In this document: piece by piece, positions 8,924-18,310 of the stretch
How positions within the stretch are numbered: position 1 is the first letter of the stretch
How the letters are laid out: each line of letters starts with the position of its first letter
Assembly: GCA_910577815.1 (NCBI GenBank)
Contig: CAJTNO010000001.1
Span: 62,001-126,000 of the forward strand
DNA: 64,000 nt
From: an uncultured Christensenella sp.
GTDB taxonomy: Bacteria > Bacillota > Clostridia > Christensenellales > CAG-917
Direction of reading: 5' to 3'
Notes under the pieces: model-generated
The model's input: the letters and a program-made list of their open reading frames with translations, nothing else
Database searches by the model: none
Told to the model about the DNA's origin: nothing
Position numbers and translations under genes: made by a program

Positions 8924-9004
8924 ACACTCCTCCATATCGCTTAAAAATATGCGGGGAGCGTTACGAATATGACAGATTGCCGTCTGATTTTTAAATTTTT
9001 AAAA

Positions 9005-9238
9005 TCAGGGCTGTATGCGCAGCACCACGGTATGCGTATGGATATCCGCATACGAAAAGGTTTTAAGCTCGCCGGTATCGAGGCGCACCGAGAAAACCGC
9101 GGGAAAAACGGCGGTCACCTCGCCCTTTAAAAGAGTGCTTTTGCCGCGTCCGCTGTTGACCTTTATAAGCACGGGGATATTGAGCAGGCTTTTTACCTGC
9201 TGCTTTGCGTTATCGAGGTTTTGTCCTATTTCTCTCAT
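9005..9238 (-). CDS. veg: Veg family protein
   Basis: A 77-residue protein matching the Veg (DUF1021) family over its length: NLDNAKQQVKSLLNIPVLIKVNSGRGK, then GEVTAVFPAVFSVRLD and FSYADIHTHTVVL. The N-terminal helix plus SH3-like beta barrel is typical. In Bacillus subtilis Veg stimulates biofilm gene expression by acting against SinR; in Clostridia its role is less clear. It lies 80 bases upstream of the SPOCS-LysM gene on the same strand and may share its transcript. No distinct promoter stands out in the 9239-9536 gap for this strand. Confidence 0.92.
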   Translation of the reverse strand: MREIGQNLDNAKQQVKSLLNIPVLIKVNSGRGKSTLLKGEVTAVFPAVFSVRLDTGELKTFSYADIHTHTVVLRIQP

Positions 9239-9412
9239 AGCCCGATTATTGCCGCAGGCGCGCGTTTTAATACAGAACCGATTATTTCACCTAAAACCCG
9301 ACTTTGATACGCACATACTCGGACTATGTTCAACGCCTGCGCGCATACTCAAGTCTTACAACTCAGATAGCATAAATCAAAAAATTAACAAAATTTTGCA
9401 ACATATTATTAT

Positions 9413-9441
9413 TTTACAAACCGCCGTCCATATGATACTAT
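9413..9441 (+). promoter_or_regulatory. Possible promoter of the repeat lipoprotein
   Basis: TTTACA (9413-9418) and TACTAT (9436-9441) are 17 bases apart, about 95 bases before the start codon at 9537. The spacing is ideal but the -10 box matches only four of six positions, and AT-rich sequence around it offers alternatives. Confidence 0.4.
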
Positions 9442-9486
9442 TGTATAAATATAAATTTATATCTAATAAAACTGACTATTTATAAA

Positions 9487-9519
9487 CGCCCTCCGCCGCG
9501 CTCTTTGCGGCGAAGGGCG
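9487..9519 (+). other. GC-rich 5' leader hairpin
   Basis: CGCCCTCCGCCGC and GCGGCGAAGGGCG pair over 13 positions with one mismatch and a seven-base loop. The hairpin ends seven bases before the ribosome-binding site TCGGAGG. No T-run follows, so it is more likely an mRNA-stabilising or translation-affecting structure than a terminator. Confidence 0.55.
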
Positions 9520-9536
9520 GATATATCGGAGGCTAA

Positions 9537-12500
9537 ATGAAAAACAGCAAGCTTATAAAATTTCTTATCGCCATACTGCTTATCGCCTGCGTTGCAACCG
9601 TAGCGGTCGCGTGCGACAAGCCGGGCGACGGCGGCGACAACGGAAATAAAAAGCCTCAGCACGTGCTGACCTTTATAATCGAGGGCGAGCAGATTCCGCC
9701 AATAATCGCGGTTGAGGGCGATACCATAACGCCTCCCGTTGCTCCGCAAAAGGACAATATGCGCTTTGTCGGTTGGTTTTTAAACAACACGGGCGAGAGC
9801 GTTACGTTGCCTACGGTAATGCCCGGTGAGGACAGAATTTACTTCGGCAGATACGAAACAATCGGCACAGATGAAAAGCCCCCGCAAATCCCCGAGGACT
9901 ACAATTTGAAGCTCAACGAAAAGGACGGAACCAACACCCTGTATCTTAAAGGCGCGGACGTCTATCTCTTGTACAACAACAGCGTTATCGTATCCGAGCT
10001 GACTGCGGACGGTGATTATGCTGAATTTGATATAAATAAAAAGGAATACTGCGCCGTCATAGACTACGACAGTCAATCCTTTGGCTTCTACGAATACGCA
10101 ATATCGCGCGACGCATATCCGTTACATCTTCCTACTGACAACACTTTCAATTTTGAACGTTGTCTTTATTTTGAAGAGAACGGAAAATTCAAAATTCTGG
10201 GCTATTCCTCCGAGGCAAACTGGGTAAACGGAACATATACTACCTACAGCTCCGCAACACAGGAATTCGACCTCACAGTAGTTACGGACAACACCTACGG
10301 ATTATTTACGGACTGCCGCATTCGCCTTAATAAAACCGTAAGATTATCAGAGGATACAAACGAACCGGTAATATATAACGCATACAACATCTTTGACGAA
10401 AGCATATTCGGCTCGTTCACCTACAGCTCGCAATCGCTCACGCTGGACGGCTACGGATATGCCGCGTACAACGACGGAGAAGGCAACGTAATCAACGGCG
10501 TCTGCGAGCCTACCTCGGTTACGGGCTTTCAAGACAGCTTCGTCAATTTCATAGACGCTGATACAGGCAAGGATTTCCTGTTTGTAATAAACGCGGGCGA
10601 CGACCAAAGCTTATTCCTGCCCATAGGCACAGAAGTGGGACTTTATCGCATATTCGACATAACCGAGCAAAAAGCGGGGTCGTATTACTTCCTGCTTAAC
10701 GGCGCGGGAACGCTTTACGTATTCTACGGCGAAAGAACCGCGTTCTATCCCGAAACCGAGATAGCCGAAGGCACCTACGAGATATTAGAAAGCGGCGAAT
10801 TTACATATAAGCTGACGAACGTGTTAAACGACAGCTATATGAACGATACGTTCAGAAACGGCTTCAACTTTAAGCTTACTACCTACGGCTCGGGGCTGTA
10901 CGAAACAAACGCCTTCACCGTATACGACGAGTCTATCGCGGGAGTATGGTCGGCGGAGAACGGAGCCTCCACAATCAAGCTCGACGGCTACGGCTCCGCT
11001 ACGCATAACGACGGAGGCAACGCATTTACGGGCGTAATCCAAAGATATAAGGATTTGCTGCTTATCACCGCGGACGACCAAAGCCAGCGCGTATTCCGCG
11101 TAACCGAGGGAGAAACAGTAACCTACAGACAAATCGGACTCGAGGTCGGCAATTATTTTCTTTATTCCTATGTAAAAGGACTTAAAGAAACCGTATACGT
11201 ATACTTTGACGGCGAAAACCGCGCGAGCCTCTACGTATATGATGAGGTACAGAAAGAATTCGTAATTGAAAAATCCGGAACGTACGCCCCGACCGCCAAT
11301 TCGGGAGAATATGAACTGACGTTCTCATCGAACGATAAAATAAAAATCGCCACAAGACAGATAAACTTCGGCAGTCTGTACTATCCCGACTGGAAGACGG
11401 TTTATATCGAATACGACGCAGCTATGTCCGGCACATACAAAAACTCCGCGGGAACCGCAACGCTTGTGCTTGACGGCTACGGATTAAAGGGAACCTACAC
11501 CGACGAAAAAGGCGTAACTTATACGGGCGAATTTGCAAAGGAATGGAATCTTATAACCTTCCTTGCCTTCGACGAGGAGGGATATACCGACGTAATAACC
11601 TTTAAGGTGACGGGCAGCATAATAGAGAGAAAGGAAAAGATTGCCGGCGTATACTATACCTACAGCCCCGGCTCGGACATAGTAAGCGACTACGTAAGGC
11701 TTTTCCTTGACGGAGACGGAAACGCTATGCTCTCCGAATACGACGCGGCAACCGATAGCTACAGCGGCACAAACGCAGCCTATACCTATGATGCGGAAAA
11801 CGACGAATATACGCTGACTCCCGACGGCGGCGACGCGTTTAAGCTTAAGCTTGCCGAGCACAACGGAAACAACGTATATATCGTATTCAACCAAAACTGG
11901 AAGGGCGAGTATATCGACGAGGACAACAGAACGCTTGTACTCGACGGCTACGGCAATGCGGAATACCGCGACGAAACAGTACCCTGCACCGTATTCGGCA
12001 CGAATTACGATAACGTAACGTTCAACTGGTTCGGCGAAAAGAAGACGTTTGTACTTAATAAGACAGACAACACCTTTGCCACGACAACCAAGCCCGTCGG
12101 CATCTACTACACCTACTCGATGGGGACAATAAGCGGATATTCGCGACTTGTTATCACCGAGGACGACGCAATAGAGCTACAGGTATTCTCACTCTTAAGC
12201 AACGCGTACGAGGTAGCAAACAGAGGAGCCTACTCTAAAAACGGAGACGTGTACACGTTTACCTCTGCAAGCGGAGGAGAAAGCTTTACCTTTAAGCTTG
12301 CACAGGTAGGCGCATACGACGTATACAGAAGTAACGACGAGTATGCCTCTACGCTAACCTCCACCGCGCAAATACTCGGTCAAACCAAAACGCTTACATT
12401 GGTGCTTGACGGCTACGGCAGCGCAACCTACACCTTCTATGACGAGGTGGACGGCAGAGCGCGTACCCGTACAGGCTACTACTATTACGACAAAGAGGAG

Positions 12501-12608
12501 GATTTACTGGTATTTATAGCAACCAGCGAAAGCGGCGAGGAATACGCAACCTACATTATGATAGTGGACTGGACGGAGAACAGCTTTGAAATAATGAGCG
12601 AAAACTAA
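9537..12608 (+). CDS. Large repeat-containing lipoprotein (LDGYG repeats)
   Basis: A 1,023-residue predicted lipoprotein: signal peptide MKNSKLIKFLIAILLIACVATVAVAC with the lipid-modified cysteine at about residue 26, then a glycine/aspartate-rich linker. The body repeats two alternating motifs. One is (T)LxLDGYGxAxYxD, at about residues 301, 481, 644, 723 (as LDGDG), 801 and 957. The other begins G(V/I/N)YYxYS followed by a variable strand and a KL ending. The spacing is about 78-80 residues or twice that, so the protein looks like a string of small beta-barrel or beta-sandwich units. The function is unknown; surface binding or scaffolding is the likely role. It is a single-gene unit with its own terminator. 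Confidence 0.85.
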   Translation: MKNSKLIKFLIAILLIACVATVAVACDKPGDGGDNGNKKPQHVLTFIIEGEQIPPIIAVEGDTITPPVAPQKDNMRFVGWFLNNTGESVTLPTVMPGEDRIYFGRYETIGTDEKPPQIPEDYNLKLNEKDGTNTLYLKGADVYLLYNNSVIVSELTADGDYAEFDINKKEYCAVIDYDSQSFGFYEYAISRDAYPLHLPTDNTFNFERCLYFEENGKFKILGYSSEANWVNGTYTTYSSATQEFDLTVVTDNTYGLFTDCRIRLNKTVRLSEDTNEPVIYNAYNIFDESIFGSFTYSSQSLTLDGYGYAAYNDGEGNVINGVCEPTSVTGFQDSFVNFIDADTGKDFLFVINAGDDQSLFLPIGTEVGLYRIFDITEQKAGSYYFLLNGAGTLYVFYGERTAFYPETEIAEGTYEILESGEFTYKLTNVLNDSYMNDTFRNGFNFKLTTYGSGLYETNAFTVYDESIAGVWSAENGASTIKLDGYGSATHNDGGNAFTGVIQRYKDLLLITADDQSQRVFRVTEGETVTYRQIGLEVGNYFLYSYVKGLKETVYVYFDGENRASLYVYDEVQKEFVIEKSGTYAPTANSGEYELTFSSNDKIKIATRQINFGSLYYPDWKTVYIEYDAAMSGTYKNSAGTATLVLDGYGLKGTYTDEKGVTYTGEFAKEWNLITFLAFDEEGYTDVITFKVTGSIIERKEKIAGVYYTYSPGSDIVSDYVRLFLDGDGNAMLSEYDAATDSYSGTNAAYTYDAENDEYTLTPDGGDAFKLKLAEHNGNNVYIVFNQNWKGEYIDEDNRTLVLDGYGNAEYRDETVPCTVFGTNYDNVTFNWFGEKKTFVLNKTDNTFATTTKPVGIYYTYSMGTISGYSRLVITEDDAIELQVFSLLSNAYEVANRGAYSKNGDVYTFTSASGGESFTFKLAQVGAYDVYRSNDEYASTLTSTAQILGQTKTLTLVLDGYGSATYTFYDEVDGRARTRTGYYYYDKEEDLLVFIATSESGEEYATYIMIVDWTENSFEIMSEN

Positions 12609-12628
12609 GCAAAAGCGCTAAACATAAG

Positions 12629-12657
12629 AAGGACGGGAAAACCCGTCCTTTTTCTTT
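12629..12657 (+). terminator. Hairpin terminator
   Basis: AAGGACGGG and CCCGTCCTT pair around an AAAA loop, followed by TTTCTTTT, 21 bases after the repeat lipoprotein stop. Confidence 0.85.
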
Positions 12658-12702
12658 TAGCTTAGTAAATTAAACTTTCATTTAATCGTTATAAGCGCGT
12701 TT

Positions 12703-14565
12703 TTACAAGGCAATTAAAGACTGTTGATTATCGTCGGAGTCGTTCCCGTCGCCCGACTTCCTCTTTCTTTTTACTGCAATCACAATAACGACCGCAATCA
12801 CCGCCGAGGCTATTGCAAGTCCTAAAATAAGCATAGTCAAATCCAACGGACGCGCAATAAAAGGCTTAACGTTTGCGATAAATTCGCGCGGTATAGGACT
12901 GCCGTCGTATCTTGCGCTTATGCGCCTTACTCCCGACTTTTTAGGAGTATAAGCAAAGGTTTCGCCTTCTCCCGCAAGCTCTCCGTCCACATACCATTGA
13001 ATTTTGGATTTCTTTTCCTCGCTCACATACTCTATTCCCGTAAGCGAAAAAACCGTAGTGGTATTTGTATACAAAACTCCGCGCGACGGCGCGTTATCCA
13101 CGCTGTCCGCAGCATTTTCGGCATAGGTTACGCGCGCCTCTCCCACCATAAACGCAACCGAACTCAAAAACACGTCCTGCGACTGCTCGAAGGTCTTATC
13201 CCCGTAGCGCAGTCTTGCAATCAGCGTAACCGTTTCGTCTATATGTTTTGGAGTATAATTAAAGCGTATTCCGTAGCCAAGCACGTTTTCTGTAGTATCG
13301 GCGTGCCTTTCAACCCACTGTACGGCGGCGTCAAGCTCGGGGTCGGTCTTGCCGAAGGGATTTATTTTAGCAATAAACGTGACGGGCTTAACCGCGTTTG
13401 CGCGCATATAAATAATATCCTCGTACGCGTCCTTGCCGTATTCGCCGTTATGCGAAAGGCTTATTCCCGTCGGGTCCGAGTACTCATATTTTGTATTTTC
13501 AAAGTCCTGCGCGACTATGGTATTAAAATCGAGGCATCTTATTTCCGCGCCCTCTTTTTTTATCACTCTGCCGTCAATATTGCGCATCATACGCGCAAGC
13601 TCCACGCCCTTCGGTGCAGGCTTTCCCTCCGCCTCGTAGCGCAGCTTAATCAAAACTCCCGCAACCGTAGCTATAGGCGAGGCAAGCGACGTTCCGTTCA
13701 GATACTGATACAGCGCGCCCTCCGTAAACTTCGCCGTATAAATCTCTTCGCCGGGACCTGCAATATCGTATACCGAACCGTAGTTGGACGCCTCGTAAAG
13801 TCCGACGCTATCGTAAGCCATAACGCTTAGCACGCCGTCGTGCGCCGCGGGATAGAACACGTTATTTGCATTGCCGTCCGCATTAAGTCCGTCGTTTCCC
13901 GCCGCCGCTACAATAAGCACGCTGTCGCAGGCGCTTTCAAGCGCGTAAGTGAGCGACGTATTCGTAGCCCAGTCCGAGCTGTCCTTTTTTATTCTGCCAA
14001 GCGACATATTGACGGCGTCCGCGCCTATTTTGTCCGCCTGATTTAACGCCTCCACAACGGGAGGAATGACAAAGGATTTCTTTTCCTTGCCGTTCTCGAT
14101 TGTATTCGCCTTTATCGGATAAATTTTAATAAAATCCTCAAGCCCGAGCTCCTTAATCATCATCGCGATAACGCCGGCGATAGCGTTGCCGTGCTTGTCG
14201 TCCGCGGTGTCCTTCATATTTTCGAGCGGCACCTGTTTTTTATATCGCGAGTCGTAGCCCGCGGGCTTGCCGTCGGCGTCCGTGTAGAGCACGCCGGAAA
14301 ATACCTCGTGGTCAAAGTCGATACCCGTATCTATAACGGCTATAACCTTTTTAGAAAGCTTACTCTTATCCCACTTATCTATACGAGCCTTAGCCTTGTC
14401 GATTTCAAGCCCGCCTTCGCCGTAGTACCACAGCGAGGACAGCTCCACGTCGTCGTATTCAAGCGCAAAAGCAACGCCCGCGCCGCCAAAGCACGCGAAA
14501 ACCGCCGCCGATATAATCAGCAGCACACCGATATATATAAGTCCCGAAGATATGCTTTTTTTCAT
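12703..14565 (-). CDS. Membrane-anchored subtilisin-like serine protease (S8)
   Basis: A 620-residue exported peptidase. The N-terminal hydrophobic segment (about residues 10-33) is a signal sequence or anchor. The catalytic triad is clear: Asp in VIDTGID near residue 79, His in DDKHGNAIAG near 122 and Ser in NGTSLASP near 290, with the oxyanion Asn in VAAAGNDG near 222. After the protease domain come two Ig-like stretches (residues 360-560). A C-terminal membrane helix (LTMLILGLAIASAVIAVVIVIAV) and a basic tail then fix the protein to the outer face of the membrane. No obvious propeptide is present, which is unusual for a secreted subtilase. It lies 22 bases after gltX on the same strand and is probably co-transcribed. 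Its substrate is unknown. Confidence 0.92.
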   Translation of the reverse strand: MKKSISSGLIYIGVLLIISAAVFACFGGAGVAFALEYDDVELSSLWYYGEGGLEIDKAKARIDKWDKSKLSKKVIAVIDTGIDFDHEVFSGVLYTDADGKPAGYDSRYKKQVPLENMKDTADDKHGNAIAGVIAMMIKELGLEDFIKIYPIKANTIENGKEKKSFVIPPVVEALNQADKIGADAVNMSLGRIKKDSSDWATNTSLTYALESACDSVLIVAAAGNDGLNADGNANNVFYPAAHDGVLSVMAYDSVGLYEASNYGSVYDIAGPGEEIYTAKFTEGALYQYLNGTSLASPIATVAGVLIKLRYEAEGKPAPKGVELARMMRNIDGRVIKKEGAEIRCLDFNTIVAQDFENTKYEYSDPTGISLSHNGEYGKDAYEDIIYMRANAVKPVTFIAKINPFGKTDPELDAAVQWVERHADTTENVLGYGIRFNYTPKHIDETVTLIARLRYGDKTFEQSQDVFLSSVAFMVGEARVTYAENAADSVDNAPSRGVLYTNTTTVFSLTGIEYVSEEKKSKIQWYVDGELAGEGETFAYTPKKSGVRRISARYDGSPIPREFIANVKPFIARPLDLTMLILGLAIASAVIAVVIVIAVKRKRKSGDGNDSDDNQQSLIAL

Positions 14566-14587
14566 TTCACTCCATTCCGCAAGGTAA

Positions 14588-16039
14588 TTACGCCTGCGCG
14601 TCCTCTAACAGCTTTTCGGAAAACTCAAGTCTTTTCAAGCTCTCCTCTCTGCCGAGAACGATTGCCATTTCGATAGCTCCGCCGGGAGTAACCGCCGCGC
14701 CCGTCAGCGCAACGCGCATACTGAACATAATCTGACCGCCCTTCAGCGAATATTTTTCGGCGTTTTCGGAAATAGCCTGCTTTATACCCTCCTCGCTCCA
14801 GTCGTCAAGGCTTTTGAGAATATCCAGCGCAGCCCCCACCGCCCTAAGCGCGACAGCCGCGTCAACCTTCATCTTTTTATGCTCGTACATAGCAAGGTCA
14901 TAAGCCTTGAAATCGGAAAGAAACGCAAGCTTCTCGGGTATTTCGCTTAAAATATCCACTCTTGTCCGCATAAGGCGCGCAAGCTCGCGTTTATCGTAAT
15001 TGTTGCCGTTTATTCCCTTCTCTATCCAGGGCAAAGCCGCCGCATAAAACTCGTCCTCGCCCATAGCCTTGAGATACTCTCCGTTCAGCCAGCGCATCTT
15101 CGCCTCGTCGAAAATGGAGCTGCTGTGCGAAATGCCGTCCACGTCAAACGCCTCGGTCATCTCGCCCATAGACATCTTTTCGCGGTTGTCCTTCGGACAC
15201 CAGCCGAGCAGCGCGATATAGTTTACAATCGCCTCGGGCAGATATCCCTTGGATATGAAATCCTCAAAGTTCGCGTCGCCGAAGCGCTTGGACAGCTTAC
15301 GCGTCGCGTCCTTCATAATGGGCGGCAAATGCATATACTTAGGACGCTCCCAGCCGAACGCGTCGTATATCAGATTGTACTTGGGAGTAGAGCTCAGATA
15401 CTCCGTACCGCGTATAACGTGCGTGATATTCATAAGGTGGTCGTCCACCACGTTGGCAAAGTTGTAGGTGGGCAGTCCGTCGGACTTAAGCAAAACGCCG
15501 TCCTCGATGTCCTGCGAGTTTACGCTGATTTTGCCGAAAACCATATCCTCGTACTCGGATACGACGCCCTCGGGAACCTTCTGTCTTATAACGTAAGGCT
15601 CGCCCGCGCGCAGTCTGCGCTCAACCTCCTCCTTGCTTAAATTACGGCAATGCTTGTCGTAGGTATGCACTCCGTTTTCATCCTTCAGCCCTTCCAGCCT
15701 CTCCTTGTCGCAGAAGCAGTAATAGGCGCCGCCGAGCTCCACAAGCTTTTCGGCGTACTCCTTGTACAGTCCCATTCTTTCAGTCTGCACGTAGGGACCG
15801 AAGCCCGCGTCCTTGTCGGGACCCTCGTCATAGGATATCCCCGCCGTTTTGAGAGTGCGGTAAATCATATCCACCGCGCCCTCCACCTTGCGCTCCTGGT
15901 CGGTGTCCTCTATGCGCAGAATAAAATCTCCGCCCTTGCTCTTAGCAAACAGATAAGCGTACAGCCCCGTACGAAGATTGCCGATGTGCATAAAGCCCGT
16001 CGGCGACGGAGCAAATCTGGTTCTTACGGAATTACTCAT
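14588..16039 (-). CDS. gltX: Glutamyl-tRNA synthetase
   Basis: A 483-residue class I aminoacyl-tRNA synthetase that charges tRNA-Glu (and possibly tRNA-Gln when an amidotransferase is used). The HIGH-type motif lies in RFAPSPTGFMHIGNLRT near the N-terminus, and the KMSKS-type motif is KLSKRFGD in the middle. The discriminating C-terminal helical domain is present and the length is normal for the bacterial family. The ATG at 16039 overlaps the 3' end of radC by eight bases; a TTG nine bases upstream is less likely. No T-box precedes it, so its expression follows the upstream genes. Confidence 0.96.
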   Translation of the reverse strand: MSNSVRTRFAPSPTGFMHIGNLRTGLYAYLFAKSKGGDFILRIEDTDQERKVEGAVDMIYRTLKTAGISYDEGPDKDAGFGPYVQTERMGLYKEYAEKLVELGGAYYCFCDKERLEGLKDENGVHTYDKHCRNLSKEEVERRLRAGEPYVIRQKVPEGVVSEYEDMVFGKISVNSQDIEDGVLLKSDGLPTYNFANVVDDHLMNITHVIRGTEYLSSTPKYNLIYDAFGWERPKYMHLPPIMKDATRKLSKRFGDANFEDFISKGYLPEAIVNYIALLGWCPKDNREKMSMGEMTEAFDVDGISHSSSIFDEAKMRWLNGEYLKAMGEDEFYAAALPWIEKGINGNNYDKRELARLMRTRVDILSEIPEKLAFLSDFKAYDLAMYEHKKMKVDAAVALRAVGAALDILKSLDDWSEEGIKQAISENAEKYSLKGGQIMFSMRVALTGAAVTPGGAIEMAIVLGREESLKRLEFSEKLLEDAQA

Positions 16040-16772
16040 AGTTACCAAATACCTCGTTAAATTTTATGATTTCGTCCTTGAATTCTTTAAAATATCCGAC
16101 TTCCTCAAAGGAAAACGGTTTTTGCGCCGCGTCTCCGAAAATCAGATGGTCCTGCAAATTTATACCCAAAGCGTCCAAAGTCCTTACGATATTGCGCGTT
16201 AAACGGACGTCCTCGTTAGACGGATTCAGTCTGCCGCTCGGATGATTGTGCGCTATAATAATTTCAACCGCCTTAGTCGCCTGCGCAAAAGAGATTATCT
16301 CCGCAACGCTAAAGGATACGCTTGTCCTGTTTCCGCTGTTCCAGTGCTTTTCGCCCACTACGCGGCATTTCGCGTCAAGCGCCACAGCGCAGAACTGTTC
16401 CTCGTTAAGACCTATAAAGTACCTTCCGAAGTACTCCTTAACCTCTCCGCGATTGCGCAAAAACACCTTTTTCTGCACGGACGGATGCAAGCCGTAGGTC
16501 CTGACTATTTCGCCTATCACCGACAAGAACAGACCTGCATTCTCCGTCATACCCGAAACAGCCTGAAGATGCTCGGGCTTGGCATTGAAAATATCGTACA
16601 GAGAACCGAACTCCTTTATAAGAGTATGCGCAAGCGCGTTCGTGTCCTTTCTCGGAATAAAGCTGTACAGCAAATATTCCAAAACCTCGTGTTCCTGAAG
16701 GTTTCCGATACCGCCCGTCAATATTCGCGTTCTCATACGCTGTCTGTGTCCGTTGTGTAAATGCTCCGACAT
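16032..16772 (-). CDS. radC: RadC/JAB-domain protein
   Basis: A 246-residue RadC-family protein. The N-terminal helix-hairpin-helix-like region includes LQEHEVLEYLLYSFIPRKDT, and the C-terminal MPN/JAB metalloprotein domain has the zinc motif IIIAHNHPSGRLNPSNED. A DNA-repair role has long been assigned to RadC but its biochemistry is unsettled; the JAB motif suggests a metal-dependent hydrolase. It starts 13 bases after the small unknown gene upstream and overlaps gltX, which places it in a minus-strand operon. Confidence 0.93.
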   Translation of the reverse strand: MSEHLHNGHRQRMRTRILTGGIGNLQEHEVLEYLLYSFIPRKDTNALAHTLIKEFGSLYDIFNAKPEHLQAVSGMTENAGLFLSVIGEIVRTYGLHPSVQKKVFLRNRGEVKEYFGRYFIGLNEEQFCAVALDAKCRVVGEKHWNSGNRTSVSFSVAEIISFAQATKAVEIIIAHNHPSGRLNPSNEDVRLTRNIVRTLDALGINLQDHLIFGDAAQKPFSFEEVGYFKEFKDEIIKFNEVFGNYE

Positions 16773-16785
16773 AGCCGTCCTTTAA

Positions 16786-17202
16786 CTAAAGTGCGGGATA
16801 TTCCTTAAAAACGGCGTCCTCAAGCTTTACGAGACGGATAAGCGTAATAAGCGCCTTGTCCGTATCCTCGAAGCCGAATTTTTCGCCGATAATTTTCCAA
16901 ACTCCGTAGGCGTGCAGAAAATCGTACCAGAAGTAGCATTCGTCCTGAAGCTGAAAAATTTCCAGCTTGTTAAAGGACTGATACTTGCTCCAGTTTTTAA
17001 GCACGTCTATAAGCGCGCAAACCTCCTCGTTGCCGTCGTATCGCTCGTGAATAAACTGAAGCATATACTTTTTAACTTCCTTGGAGAAGGTCATAACGCC
17101 CTGCTTCGCATTTTCAATATCCTTAAGGATAAGCGGAATTTCGGGCATATCTGTATTGTTTTTCAGTGCCTTTTCACTTAGGTACGCAAACGTGTTGGTC
17201 AT
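16786..17202 (-). CDS. 138-residue hypothetical protein
   Basis: A soluble, mostly helical protein with no cysteine cluster or membrane segment. Recognisable features are a lysine- and glutamate-rich first half (IENAKQGVMTFSKEVKKYMLQFIHERY) and an aromatic patch in the second half (QLQDECYFWYDFLHAYGVWKIIGEKFGF). I do not recognise the family. It sits directly before radC (13-base gap), so it is probably co-transcribed with radC and gltX. Codon use resembles that of its neighbours. Confidence 0.75.
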   Translation of the reverse strand: MTNTFAYLSEKALKNNTDMPEIPLILKDIENAKQGVMTFSKEVKKYMLQFIHERYDGNEEVCALIDVLKNWSKYQSFNKLEIFQLQDECYFWYDFLHAYGVWKIIGEKFGFEDTDKALITLIRLVKLEDAVFKEYPAL

Positions 17203-17317
17203 AGGTGAAATTATAAACTATTTCCCAAAACAAATCAACTCGCTTTTGCAATGTTTTATAATACTTAAATTAGTAGATATATAATAATAACTAAAGAAAC
17301 CGTTTATCCGCGCCGTC

Positions 17318-18028
17318 TTATTTCAAAAATCCGTCTATTCCCAAAAAGAGCGTATACGCAAGCTTAGTCTGATAATTCTTATCGGTTAGATTCGCCTCGT
17401 CAAAGGGATTGCTCAAAAATCCGCATTCCACTATTATGCTCGGATAAGGACTGCAGGACAGCAAATACTTTTCGGCGCTGAGCGCGGTATAGGCGCGCCC
17501 TCCGTTGTCGGAATTAAGGTCGCGGTTGATTATTTCCTGCATTATATCCGCAAACCTTCTGCCCTGCTCGCTGTACCTGTCGAAAAAGACCTGCGCTCCG
17601 CGGCGCGAGGACGCCGAGTAAAAATTCATATGCACGCTTACCATTGCGTCGGGCTTAGCGGCGTTAATTATATTGCCTCGCTTAAACATATCCGCGCGTT
17701 TCTTGTTGTCGCGCACGTCGGGATGAGTGTGCATAGTGTCGTTCTGTCTTGTATAAATCACCCTATAGCCGCCGGCAACCAGATATTCGCCGAGCAGCTT
17801 CGCCACCTTTAGATTTAAATCGCTCTCCTTAACGCCGGTGCGCTTGCCCGTAACGCCTCCGTCCGCGCCGCCGTGTCCCGCGTCCACAACCACGACCTTA
17901 CGCGAATCCCTGCTCATAACCGAGGCGACGATAAAGGGCGACGACAGCGCAAGCGCGACGAAAACCGCGCTAAGCAGCATCGCCGCAGCCTTGAGAATAT
18001 TAAGCTTGAAATCGGAAATTTTATGCAT
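17318..18028 (-). CDS. cwlD: N-acetylmuramoyl-L-alanine amidase, CwlD-like
   Basis: A 236-residue Amidase_3 enzyme that cleaves the amide bond between N-acetylmuramic acid and L-alanine. An N-terminal hydrophobic segment (residues 10-36) directs it to the outside. The zinc ligands are visible as DAGHGG, GVKESDLNL and MVSVHMNFY, and the catalytic glutamate lies in IIVECGFLSNPFDE. The length and single-domain layout match CwlD, which in spore-formers helps make the muramic-delta-lactam of the spore cortex. A vegetative lytic amidase remains possible. It starts 282 bases from the divergent PRC-barrel gene, with DnaA boxes in between. Confidence 0.85.
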   Translation of the reverse strand: MHKISDFKLNILKAAAMLLSAVFVALALSSPFIVASVMSRDSRKVVVVDAGHGGADGGVTGKRTGVKESDLNLKVAKLLGEYLVAGGYRVIYTRQNDTMHTHPDVRDNKKRADMFKRGNIINAAKPDAMVSVHMNFYSASSRRGAQVFFDRYSEQGRRFADIMQEIINRDLNSDNGGRAYTALSAEKYLLSCSPYPSIIVECGFLSNPFDEANLTDKNYQTKLAYTLFLGIDGFLK

Positions 18029-18074
18029 ACCGTTACTTTGTTAGCTATATGCAGGATGGCATAAAAATACACAG

Positions 18075-18118
18075 TTATCCATAAAGTTATCCACATTTTG
18101 GGCGGAGAATGTGGATAA
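18075..18118. promoter_or_regulatory. Cluster of three DnaA-box sequences between divergent genes
   Basis: TTATCCATA (18075-18083, one mismatch), TTATCCACA (18087-18095, perfect) and TGTGGATAA (18110-18118, perfect on the minus strand) lie within 44 bases. The two perfect boxes face each other across a 14-base gap. They sit in the leader of cwlD and upstream of the divergent PRC-barrel-like gene. No dnaA or dnaN gene is in the window. Confidence 0.7.
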
Positions 18119-18310
18119 GTATATGTATAAGTCAAGAAATTATGTCATTTAACGCAGCTGTAAACAGCATACGGCGGCAGGCACAAAAATATTACACAAG
18201 CGCGAAAAGCTCCGATTTTCGACAATTTTCGCAATCTAAAGTACCTTTTTTAAAATTTGTCAGCGGTCATAAGCGTGAGGCGCATATCATAAACTTATGC
18301 GAGGTGAATT

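Noticed and set aside
7316..8944. 542-residue open frame on the plus strand
   Set aside because: It lies entirely opposite the SPOCS-LysM gene, has no ribosome-binding site and no recognisable motif, and its length follows from the codon use of the real gene.
18029..18310. Chromosomal replication origin
   Set aside because: DnaA boxes are present but there is no dnaA/dnaN neighbourhood and no clear AT-rich unwinding region, so I keep only the DnaA-box cluster.
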